A DNA stretch of 8,524 bases. Source: Desulfobacterales bacterium (GTDB lineage: Bacteria > Desulfobacterota > Desulfobacteria > Desulfobacterales > JAFDCJ01). Made by a program: the position numbers and the translations under genes. Below are positions 1 through 6,298 of this stretch, piece by piece. Under the pieces are notes generated by a model that did not search any database, was not told where the DNA came from, and saw nothing but the letters and a program-made list of their open reading frames with translations. The stretch is from assembly GCA_029932495.1 (NCBI GenBank), contig JAOZPY010000096.1:1-8524 (forward strand), read 5' to 3'. Numbering within the stretch: position 1 is the stretch's first letter; each line of letters opens with the position of its first letter.

Positions 1-3000
1 AAAAAAGAGCCGATCTATTCCCGCAGTATCCGGGCCGATGCTTACGGTGGGCTGGCCGGTGAATTTAACATCCCCGCAGATGCGCCTCTGGGTGTCTATC
101 GAATTTCGCACGGCCCCGCAATGGTTTATGGGGGAAATACCTTCCGGGTGGAGGAATATAAAAAGCCGGAATTTGAAGTCAAAGTGGACGCCCCCGGGGA
201 ACCGGTGCAGCTGGGCGAAAAAATCACGGCGACCATCAAGGCCAGCTACTACTTCGGCTCACCGGTAACCCAGGCCACTGTCCGCTACAAAGTCTATCGA
301 TCCGCACAGGACGATCGCTGGTATCCTTCAGTCTACTGGGACTGGTTATACGGCCCGGGCTACTGGTGGTACGGCTATGACTATTTTTGGTATCCCGGCT
401 GGACGCAGTGGGGCTGCAAAAGACCGACCTGGGGATGGTGGCCGCGTCATTCACCCCTGCCGCCTGAAATCGTGGCTGACGGTGAAGTAAAAATCGGCCC
501 GGACGGCAGTGTGCGAATTGATATCGATACCCGCCTGGCCAAACTGATTCACCCGGATACAGATCATCGCTACAGCATCTATGCCGAGGTGCGGGATCAA
601 TCCCGACGAACCATCGTCGGTCAGGGAGAGGTGCTGGTGGCCCGCCAGCCGTTCAAGGTCTATGCCTGGACCGATCACGGACACTATCGCGTGGGCGATA
701 CTATCCGGGCCGGTTTCAAGGCCCAAAGCCTGGCACACAAACCCGTTCAGGGAAAGGGTCTGCTGAGGCTGCTGCGCATCACCTACCCAAAAAGCACGCC
801 CATCGAATCCGAGGTCGCCCGGTGGAATCTGGATACCGACGCCACCGGCCGGGCCGATATTCAAATCCAGGCCAGCCGGCCCGGACAATATCGTTTATCC
901 TACCGGCTGACGGATAAAAAAGGCCATGTCATCGAAGGCGGCTACATTTTTGTTGTCCGCGGCCAAGGCGATGACGGTGCGCGCTATCGCTTTGCTAAAA
1001 TCGAGCTGATCCCGGACAAACGCGATTATGCCCCCGGTCAAAGCGTCCGGCTCATGATCAACACCGATTATCCAGGAGCGGCCGTGCTTTTGTTTTTACG
1101 GCCCGCCAACGGTATTTACCGCCCGCCGAAAGTCATTCACATGACCGGCAAGACCCATGTTGAGCAGATCGCCGTCACTCAAAAAGATATGCCCAATTTT
1201 TTTGTGGAGGCCATTACCGTCTATGACGGCAGAATTTACACCGGAATTCGTGAAATCATCGTTCCGCCGGAAAAACGGGTGCTCAATGTCGACATCGCGC
1301 CTTCCAAGAAAACATACCGGCCCGGGGAAAAAGCCACATTCAAACTGAAGCTTACCGATTTTAAGGGCCGGCCCTTTCAGGGGACGGCGGTGATGACCGT
1401 TTATGACCGGGCCCTGGAATATATTTCCGGTGGTTCCAATGTCCCCGAAATCCGCAAATTTTTCTGGCAGTGGCGCCGGCGCCATTATGCCCGGACCGAA
1501 TCCAATCTATCCCGGCGCTTTTACAACCTTATCAAGAAAAACGAAGCGCCCATGCGCAATATCGGAATTTTCGGTCACCTGCTGCCCGAAGATATTGCTG
1601 CCGACAAAAATACCGACTCATTGCAAATAGCCGCTGAGCAGTCCGTGCGATCCGGCATGGCACCGGCCCGGCTCAAGGCGGCTGCCGGGCCTGCCGGCCA
1701 GGAAGATAAAAGCGAACTGCGCCCCGGCCATCCGCCGGCAGGCTGCCCCTCGGCCGCAAACCATCTGGTTAAACCCCATGTGCGTACTAAATTCGCTGAC
1801 ACGGCCTACTGGAATGGGACCATCCGCAGCGACGCCCAAGGCACGGCTGAAGTGAATTTTGACATGCCGGAGAATTTGACCGGCTGGAAAGTGATGGTGT
1901 GGGCCATGGGCCATGGCACCCGGGTGGGTCAGGGGACGGTGCAGGTTGTCACCCGCAAGGACTTGATATTGCGCCTGCAGGCCCCGCGGTTTTTTGTGGA
2001 AACAGACGAAGTGGTGCTTTCGGCCAATGTTCACAATTACCTGAAAAACAGAAAAGCAGCCCGGGTTCAATTGGAATTTGAAGGCGGCTGCCTGGCCCTG
2101 GTGAACGGAAATATCAGCCAGCAATCTGTAATGATAGAGCCGGCTGGTGAAAGACGGGTTGATTGGCGTGTGGCGGTGGTCAAGGAGGGCCAGGCCGTCA
2201 TCCGCATGCAGGCCCTCACCGATGAGGTCTCGGATGCGGTTCAGATGCAGTTTCCGGTATACGTACATGGCGCGGCCAAACAAGTCCCCAAAAGCGGTGT
2301 TATCCGCCCGGAAGCCACCGAGGCCTCGATTTCATTCCAGGTACCGTCCGAACGGCGCGTTGATGCGTCGCGGCTGGAGCTGCGTTTTACACCGACTCTG
2401 GCAGGCGCCATGGTGGATGCCCTGCCGTATCTGGCAAGCTATCCATACGGCTGCACCGAGCAGACTTTAAACCGGTTCCTGCCGACGGTGATCACCCGGC
2501 GGATACTCACCAACATGGGACTGGATCTGCAGGCCATCAGAGAAAAACAAACCAATCTGAACTCACAGGAAACAGGCAATGGCCGCCAGCGGGCCGGGCA
2601 ATGGCGGCGTTATGAACACAACCCGGTTTTTGATGAAAAAACCGTGGCGGATATGGCCGCCGCCGGCATTAAACGCCTGGCCGCCATGCAGTTGTCCGAC
2701 GGCGGCTGGGGGTGGTTCAGCGGGTGGGGAGAAAAATCATCCGCCCACAGCACGGCCTATATAATTCATGGTCTTCAAATCGCCCGGGATTCAAAGCTGA
2801 ACATCCCCGCCGGCATGATCGAAAACGGCATTCGCTGGCTGCAGGACTACCAGGACCGGCAGATCGCCCAACTGCAACGCTGGCAGCGCGACAACAAAAA
2901 GGGCAAAATTCGTGCGGATAACCTGGATGCGTTTGTTTACATGGTGCTGACAGATGAGGGTGTCGAACGCCGGCAAATGCGCAACTTCCTGTATCGCGAC

Positions 3001-4071
3001 CGCAACACCCTGGCGGTGTATGCCAAAGCCATGTTCGGCATGGCCCTGTACAAAATCAAGGACACGCCCAAACTGGACATGATCCTGCGCAATATCGAAC
3101 AATACCTGGTATCCGACGATGAAAACCAGAGCGCCTATTTGAAGCTGCCCAATCAATCTTACTGGTGGTACTGGTACGGCAGCCAATACGAAGCCCACGC
3201 ATACTACCTCAAGCTGCTTTGCCGCACGGATCCCAATAATCCCATTGCATCACGGCTGGTGAAATATCTGCTCAACAACCGCCGACACGCCACTTACTGG
3301 AATAGCACCCGGGATACGGCGGTGATTGTGGAGGCCTTTGCAGAATACCTCACCGCCACCGGCGAGCTTCAGCCGGATTTGACCCTGGACATCTATTTTG
3401 ACGGCTCCATGGTCAAATCCGTAAAAATTGATGCCGCCAATCTTTTCACTTTCGATAACAAATTTGTACTGCAAGGCCGGGCTATCACTTCCGGCAGCCA
3501 CAAGCTGACATTGAAAAAAACCGGCCGGGGCCCCATCTATTTCAATGCCTACCTGGATTATTTCACCCTTGAAGATTTCATTACCCGTGAAGGCTTGGAA
3601 ATAAAGGTTCGTCGCAGCCTTTTTTGTCTGAAAGAAGTGGATCAAAAAATCAAGGATACCGGTTCCCGCGGGCAGGTGGTGGATCGCAGGGTGCAAAAAT
3701 ATGAACGCCAACCGCTGGAAAACCTCTCGTCAGTTGACAGTGGGGAGCTTGTTGAAGTACAGCTGGTCATCGAAAGCAAAAACGACTATGAGTACCTGGT
3801 GATAGAGGACCTGAAAGCCGCCGGTTTTGAACCGGCCCAGGTCCGCAGCGGCTACAACGGCAACGAGATGGGCGCCTATGTCCAATACCGGGACCGCAGG
3901 GTCTGCTTTTTTGTCCAGCGACTGGCCCGGGGACGGCACAGCATCAGTTACCGGCTACGGGCGGAAACACCCGGCAGATTCAGCGCCCTGCCCGCCCGCG
4001 CCTATGCCATGTACGCCCCGGAACTCAAGGCGAATTCCGATGAGATCAAGCTGATAATTAAAGACGAATAG
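1..4071 (+). CDS. Bacterial alpha-2-macroglobulin family protein, 5'-truncated by window edge
   Basis: The frame is open from base 1 to TAG at 4069-4071, giving 1356 visible residues; the true start, signal peptide and first macroglobulin (MG) domains lie upstream. The ATG at 121 is internal, because family-like sequence runs through it. Bacterial A2Ms are periplasmic or lipid-anchored traps: proteolysis of a bait region exposes a thioester that covalently captures the protease. Visible order (residues counted from base 1): the MG motif EEYKKPEFEV near 51-60, an aromatic-rich insertion 107-147, further MG domains, an Ala/Gly/Pro-rich bait-like stretch about 540-592, the A2M domain (FADTAYW near 597, then MPENLTGWKVMVWAMG), the thioester CTEQ at 818-821 after YPYG, an alpha/alpha-toroid thioester domain with GGWGWF near 901, and a C-terminal bMG10-like domain from about 1240 (SKNDYEYLVIEDLKAAGFEP, then MYAPEL and SDEIKL). 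No pbpC (PBP1c), the usual partner of E. coli yfhM, is visible. Family call is very sure; protease-trap role is inferred from the family. Confidence 0.95.
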   Translation, partial: KKEPIYSRSIRADAYGGLAGEFNIPADAPLGVYRISHGPAMVYGGNTFRVEEYKKPEFEVKVDAPGEPVQLGEKITATIKASYYFGSPVTQATVRYKVYRSAQDDRWYPSVYWDWLYGPGYWWYGYDYFWYPGWTQWGCKRPTWGWWPRHSPLPPEIVADGEVKIGPDGSVRIDIDTRLAKLIHPDTDHRYSIYAEVRDQSRRTIVGQGEVLVARQPFKVYAWTDHGHYRVGDTIRAGFKAQSLAHKPVQGKGLLRLLRITYPKSTPIESEVARWNLDTDATGRADIQIQASRPGQYRLSYRLTDKKGHVIEGGYIFVVRGQGDDGARYRFAKIELIPDKRDYAPGQSVRLMINTDYPGAAVLLFLRPANGIYRPPKVIHMTGKTHVEQIAVTQKDMPNFFVEAITVYDGRIYTGIREIIVPPEKRVLNVDIAPSKKTYRPGEKATFKLKLTDFKGRPFQGTAVMTVYDRALEYISGGSNVPEIRKFFWQWRRRHYARTESNLSRRFYNLIKKNEAPMRNIGIFGHLLPEDIAADKNTDSLQIAAEQSVRSGMAPARLKAAAGPAGQEDKSELRPGHPPAGCPSAANHLVKPHVRTKFADTAYWNGTIRSDAQGTAEVNFDMPENLTGWKVMVWAMGHGTRVGQGTVQVVTRKDLILRLQAPRFFVETDEVVLSANVHNYLKNRKAARVQLEFEGGCLALVNGNISQQSVMIEPAGERRVDWRVAVVKEGQAVIRMQALTDEVSDAVQMQFPVYVHGAAKQVPKSGVIRPEATEASISFQVPSERRVDASRLELRFTPTLAGAMVDALPYLASYPYGCTEQTLNRFLPTVITRRILTNMGLDLQAIREKQTNLNSQETGNGRQRAGQWRRYEHNPVFDEKTVADMAAAGIKRLAAMQLSDGGWGWFSGWGEKSSAHSTAYIIHGLQIARDSKLNIPAGMIENGIRWLQDYQDRQIAQLQRWQRDNKKGKIRADNLDAFVYMVLTDEGVERRQMRNFLYRDRNTLAVYAKAMFGMALYKIKDTPKLDMILRNIEQYLVSDDENQSAYLKLPNQSYWWYWYGSQYEAHAYYLKLLCRTDPNNPIASRLVKYLLNNRRHATYWNSTRDTAVIVEAFAEYLTATGELQPDLTLDIYFDGSMVKSVKIDAANLFTFDNKFVLQGRAITSGSHKLTLKKTGRGPIYFNAYLDYFTLEDFITREGLEIKVRRSLFCLKEVDQKIKDTGSRGQVVDRRVQKYERQPLENLSSVDSGELVEVQLVIESKNDYEYLVIEDLKAAGFEPAQVRSGYNGNEMGAYVQYRDRRVCFFVQRLARGRHSISYRLRAETPGRFSALPARAYAMYAPELKANSDEIKLIIKDE
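319..441 (+). other. Trp/Tyr-rich segment within the A2M protein
   Basis: Window residues 107-147 of the A2M protein contain 11 Trp, 8 Tyr and 1 Phe in 41 residues, plus several Gly and Pro and one Cys. The segment sits between a beta-strand-like stretch (VRYKVYRS) and a second one (EVKIGPDGSV), so it looks like a long loop or hairpin inserted in an MG domain. It is too rich in Gly, Pro and charged residues to be a membrane helix. I recall aromatic residues at this place in some other bacterial A2Ms, so the position may be a family trait and the density a local exaggeration. Its function is unknown. Confidence 0.8.
1618..1776 (+). other. Putative bait region of the A2M protein
   Basis: Window residues about 540-592 lie between the bait-region-side beta domain (ending near GIFGHLLPED) and the A2M domain (starting at VRTKFADTAYW). 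They are low-complexity and rich in Ala, Gly, Pro, Ser, Lys and Arg, as expected for an exposed, protease-sensitive linker. Basic residues (SVRSG, PARLKAA, DKSEL) would suit trypsin-like cleavage. The boundaries are approximate, and the assignment rests on position and composition only. Confidence 0.55.
2452..2463 (+). other. Thioester motif CTEQ of the A2M protein
   Basis: Codons TGC ACC GAG CAG encode C818-T-E-Q821 (window numbering), preceded by YPYG and followed by TLNRFLP. Cys and Gln of CxEQ form the internal thioester in A2M and complement C3-type proteins. The second position is Thr here, versus Gly in vertebrate A2M (CGEQ) and Leu in E. coli YfhM (CLEQ). The motif is intact, so the protein should be competent for covalent trapping. 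Confidence 0.93.
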
Positions 4072-4079
4072 AAAAACAA

Positions 4080-4108
4080 TTATCACCACGGAAATGCAAA
4101 ATTATATT
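4080..4108 (+). promoter_or_regulatory. Possible sigma70-type promoter for the NUDIX gene
   Basis: TTATCA (4080-4085, 4 of 6 to TTGACA) and TATATT (4103-4108, 5 of 6 to TATAAT) are separated by 17 bp, the ideal spacing. Transcription would begin near 4115 and give a leader of about 110 nt that contains the heptamer repeats. The inverted repeat ATGCAA/TTGCAT overlaps the spacer and -10 element and could be an operator. AT-rich spacers often give such matches by chance. Confidence 0.3.
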
Positions 4109-4133
4109 GCATCAATGGACTATAACTCAACTG

Positions 4134-4161
4134 GTCTGTTGTCCGTCGTCAGTCGTTCATT
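4134..4161 (+). repeat. Four degenerate heptamer tandem repeats
   Basis: Read in register the 28 bp are GTCTGTT, GTCCGTC, GTCAGTC, GTTCATT, with consensus close to GTC-N-GTY. Identity decays in the last unit and stops on both sides. The array sits in the NUDIX 5' leader, well upstream of the ribosome binding site. It resembles short tandemly repeated heptamers known from intergenic DNA of some bacteria (for example cyanobacterial STRRs), but no family can be assigned from one short array. Confidence 0.6.
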
Positions 4162-4224
4162 GCTTTTTGGACGGTTTGTTTCAGGCTGCCGTAATCCAAA
4201 CTTTATAATTGCAGGGAAAAGTAA

Positions 4225-4764
4225 ATGACTGCCAGAGTAAATGATCACAAAATCGTCTATCGCGGAAAGATTTTCACCCTCGTAAAAGAAAATGTCACCC
4301 TGGAAAACGGTGTAACCACCGATGTGGAATTCATCGACCACCCGGGGGCCGCGCTGATCATCGCCCTGCGACCATCAGCCCGGGTGGTTATGCTCCGGCA
4401 GTACCGCCATGCCCTTGGAAAAACGATCTGGGAAATTCCGGCCGGCACCCTTGACCCGCCGGAAAGCCCGCTCGATTGCGCCAAAAGAGAGCTGACTGAA
4501 GAAACCGGTTACCAGGCCCGATGGTGGCACAAGCTCGGAGAAATAACACCGGTACCCGGATATTCCAGTGAGCGCATTCATGTCTTTCTGGCCGACCGGC
4601 TGCATGAGGCTTCCGGTCAGCTGGATCCGGATGAGATCATAGAAGTCCACGAAGTCGCGCTGCAGGAAGCCCTGGACATGATTGAGGAGGGAAAAATTCA
4701 GGATGCCAAATCCATTGCCGGCCTTTTGCTGGCGTCAAAATGGATGGCAAAAAATCCGCTTTAA
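4225..4764 (+). CDS. NUDIX hydrolase, ADP-ribose pyrophosphatase-like
   Basis: A complete 179-residue protein, usual size for the NudF-type ADP-ribose pyrophosphatases, which split ADP-ribose (and related nucleoside diphosphate sugars) to AMP and ribose 5-phosphate in the cytoplasm. The Nudix box GX5EX7REUXEEXGU is perfect: G74, E80, R88-E89-L90, E92-E93, G95-Y96. The helix glutamates bind the catalytic Mg2+. Prolines 109 and 111, about 15 residues after the box in ITPVPGYSSE, fit the ADP-ribose subfamily, as do the N-terminal VYRGKIFTLVKE strand and VMLRQYR at 55-61. The start is ATG at 4225 with an SD-like AGGGA 8-9 nt upstream. It lies 153 bp after the A2M gene on the same strand and converges on the membrane-protein gene 26 bp beyond its stop. 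Substrate is inferred; other NDP-sugars are possible given the polysaccharide genes next door. No symbol is assigned because nudF orthology cannot be shown here. Confidence 0.95.
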   Translation: MTARVNDHKIVYRGKIFTLVKENVTLENGVTTDVEFIDHPGAALIIALRPSARVVMLRQYRHALGKTIWEIPAGTLDPPESPLDCAKRELTEETGYQARWWHKLGEITPVPGYSSERIHVFLADRLHEASGQLDPDEIIEVHEVALQEALDMIEEGKIQDAKSIAGLLLASKWMAKNPL

Positions 4765-4785
4765 ATGCAGGTCAGGTGAGAATCC

Positions 4786-4817
4786 CGGTGCTACATCCCG
4801 GGGGCAACCGCTTTTTT
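4786..4817 (+). terminator. Possible intrinsic terminator of the NUDIX transcript
   Basis: CGGTGC (4786-4791) can pair with GC-A-ACCG (4804-4810, one bulged A) around a 12-nt loop, and six T's follow at 4812-4817. An alternative stem, CCCGG (4784-4788) with CCGGG (4798-4802), would compete. The element lies 22 nt past the NUDIX stop and overlaps the last codons of the convergent membrane-protein gene. Stem strength is moderate because of the bulge and loop, so this is tentative. Confidence 0.35.
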
Positions 4818-6182
4818 CAGCGCTTTAAATTTTTGGGGCTGCTCCACCGGCTGGCCTTCCAGAACCGGCATGACGACGATGATGCCCGCAAAAAACCAGA
4901 ACGGCTCCATAATTCTGACGATAATAAACGTGTTGGCACCGATGGCATGCACCACAAGCCCCACGAAGCCGGCCAAAAAACCCACGCCCAATCCCTGCAA
5001 ATACGGTTCCTTTACCGCTTTCAAGTTGTTCACAGCGACCCTGAAAATGGAAAACAGCAGATAAAAAAAAGCGATCAGACCCAGGATCCCGGTCTCTATC
5101 AGCACCCGGGGGAACTGGGCATCCACAAAGGGATAGCCGGTAACACCATAGCCGAACAGCGGATGTTGGGGCCAGTCCTGCAGGGTCTGTTTCCAGCTGA
5201 TGAGCCGTGCGGAAGTGGAGGTGTCGAGGCGAATATCACCGATTTTAACCTGCCCCTGGGATTCGGGCTGGGTAAAGGTATACATAATTCTGTTTTTCAC
5301 CGCCTGGGGCAAAAAAAGCGGACTGAGCATAAACCCAATAATGAGCACTCCCAAAATTATGAGTCGGCGGTCCATCATCAACCCCAGGACCATCAGGGCC
5401 GGCACAAGCGCCAGGTAAGAGGATCGGGATTGGGTGAATAAAAACGGGGGAAGCATGCAAACGAGCAAAACCCCCAGAACCTGCCTGGTTCTTAAACTTT
5501 GTGTTCGGGACAGCAGTCCCGCGACGACCATCCCGACAAGCAGCAGGTACCCGCCGAAGGTGTTGGGCTCGCCGACTTCCCCTTCAAACGGGGCGCTCAC
5601 CCGCCCGCCGCCCGGTATCTGCCAGGCCCCGATCAAAGCAACGATAAAGCAGGTCAGCAGCAGGCAGAACACAAAGCGTTTGATCTGCTCCGTGTCCCTG
5701 AGATGGTTGACCACCATGAAAAATACGATGAAGTATTCCAGATATTTTAACACATACAGGATGCCGCTTTTGAACTCCACCCTTCCGGCCATCATTCCAA
5801 ATCCGGTGGACACTACGCAAGCCAGGGCGTAAAATAAAATGGCCTTGTTCAGCGGCGTTTTTAGAAACAGCCCCAGCTCTTTTTTCACCGCCGTTCTGGC
5901 AAACCAGCTCGAACCGATGACCACCAGTAAAAAGTCTTCCAGCCGCAGGGTAATCCCTCTGCCAAGAGCCCCGCCATCGGTTTGTCCCGCCATAAATTCA
6001 GGCGACAGCAACATGGAAAAAATTAAAATGTACAAACCCCACTCGATGTTAATAAAGGAAAGGAGGAAAATCACCAACGCCAGCAGTCCGAGGATCAAAC
6101 GGGACGGGGAGACCTGGGGAACAAAAAATCCTGCCAGTAGTGCAACCCCCATGCAAACTAGTATATAAAGTAGCGACCGCAC
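4791..6182 (-). CDS. O-antigen ligase/polymerase (Wzy/WaaL-like) family membrane protein
   Basis: A complete 463-residue inner-membrane protein with roughly 12 or more hydrophobic helices. Helices run from residue 4 to about 291 with short loops; a large hydrophilic, probably periplasmic loop covers about 292-357; two or three more helices end near 438, and the tail is basic and cytoplasmic. Family signs are GEPNTFGGYL (204-213), FTQSRSSYLAL (249-259) and HPLFGYG (340-346) before IETGILGL (362-369), the usual position of the O-antigen ligase domain. Such proteins polymerise undecaprenyl-linked repeats (Wzy), or transfer glycan to lipid A-core (WaaL) or protein. Start is GTG (6180-6182) behind the SD-like AGAGGT 5 nt upstream. 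It follows the Wzc-like gene by 116 nt with no terminator between, so it is probably in the same operon. The His-Asn commonly seen after HPLFG is absent (VDAQ instead), so polymerase versus ligase is unresolved. Confidence 0.88.
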   Translation of the reverse strand: MRSLLYILVCMGVALLAGFFVPQVSPSRLILGLLALVIFLLSFINIEWGLYILIFSMLLSPEFMAGQTDGGALGRGITLRLEDFLLVVIGSSWFARTAVKKELGLFLKTPLNKAILFYALACVVSTGFGMMAGRVEFKSGILYVLKYLEYFIVFFMVVNHLRDTEQIKRFVFCLLLTCFIVALIGAWQIPGGGRVSAPFEGEVGEPNTFGGYLLLVGMVVAGLLSRTQSLRTRQVLGVLLVCMLPPFLFTQSRSSYLALVPALMVLGLMMDRRLIILGVLIIGFMLSPLFLPQAVKNRIMYTFTQPESQGQVKIGDIRLDTSTSARLISWKQTLQDWPQHPLFGYGVTGYPFVDAQFPRVLIETGILGLIAFFYLLFSIFRVAVNNLKAVKEPYLQGLGVGFLAGFVGLVVHAIGANTFIIVRIMEPFWFFAGIIVVMPVLEGQPVEQPQKFKALKKAVAPGM

Positions 6183-6298
6183 TGTTTACCTCTGTTTGTA
6201 TCTCGAAACATGGATTTGCCTGACGCTGCAAAACGCTGGATCAACAATGGCTGGCATTTCAGGTGTAACATAAGGGGCTTTAATCACTAAGACTTTGT
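6183..6298 (-). other. Spacer between Wzc-like and ligase-like genes
   Basis: These 116 bp separate two same-strand genes. I see no stable hairpin plus T-run, so co-transcription is likely. The end next to the ligase-like gene carries its Shine-Dalgarno (AGAGGT on the - strand, about 6188-6193). One - strand frame stays open through the spacer and stops (TAA) just before the GTG start, but it has no convincing start or ribosome binding site. CAGCG occurs twice, 10 nt apart, around 6224-6238, of unknown meaning. Confidence 0.5.

Larger units (their letters stand above)
4072..4224. other. A2M-NUDIX intergenic spacer
   Basis: This 153-bp spacer between two same-strand genes is clearly more AT-rich than the flanking genes. 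It contains a promoter-like pair (4080-4108), an AT-rich inverted repeat ATGCAA/TTGCAT (4094-4099 and 4107-4112, 7-nt loop) overlapping that pair, and four degenerate 7-bp tandem units (4134-4161). No GC-rich hairpin followed by T's is present, so read-through from A2M into the NUDIX gene remains possible. Confidence 0.6.

Noticed and set aside
121..123. ATG at 121 as the start of the A2M gene
   Set aside because: The frame is open to base 1, the upstream residues (SIRADAYGGLAGEFNIP) look like a normal MG-domain strand, and no ribosome binding site precedes the ATG.
4094..4112. Inverted repeat ATGCAA-7 nt-TTGCAT as a terminator of the A2M gene
   Set aside because: The 6-bp stem is mostly A-T and no T-run follows. 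It is more plausibly an operator or chance symmetry.
4204..4209. Perfect TATAAT hexamer just upstream of the NUDIX start
   Set aside because: No -35-like hexamer lies 16-19 bp upstream (the nearest, TTGTTT, is 22 bp away). Transcription would start at about 4216, inside the ribosome binding site, so it is unlikely to be the main promoter.
4740..5441. Long + strand open frame (233 codons) antisense to the ligase-like gene
   Set aside because: It is the antisense shadow of a clear polytopic membrane protein. Its translation is low-complexity (His/Gln/Lys-rich) with no recognisable domain, and it overlaps the NUDIX 3' end.
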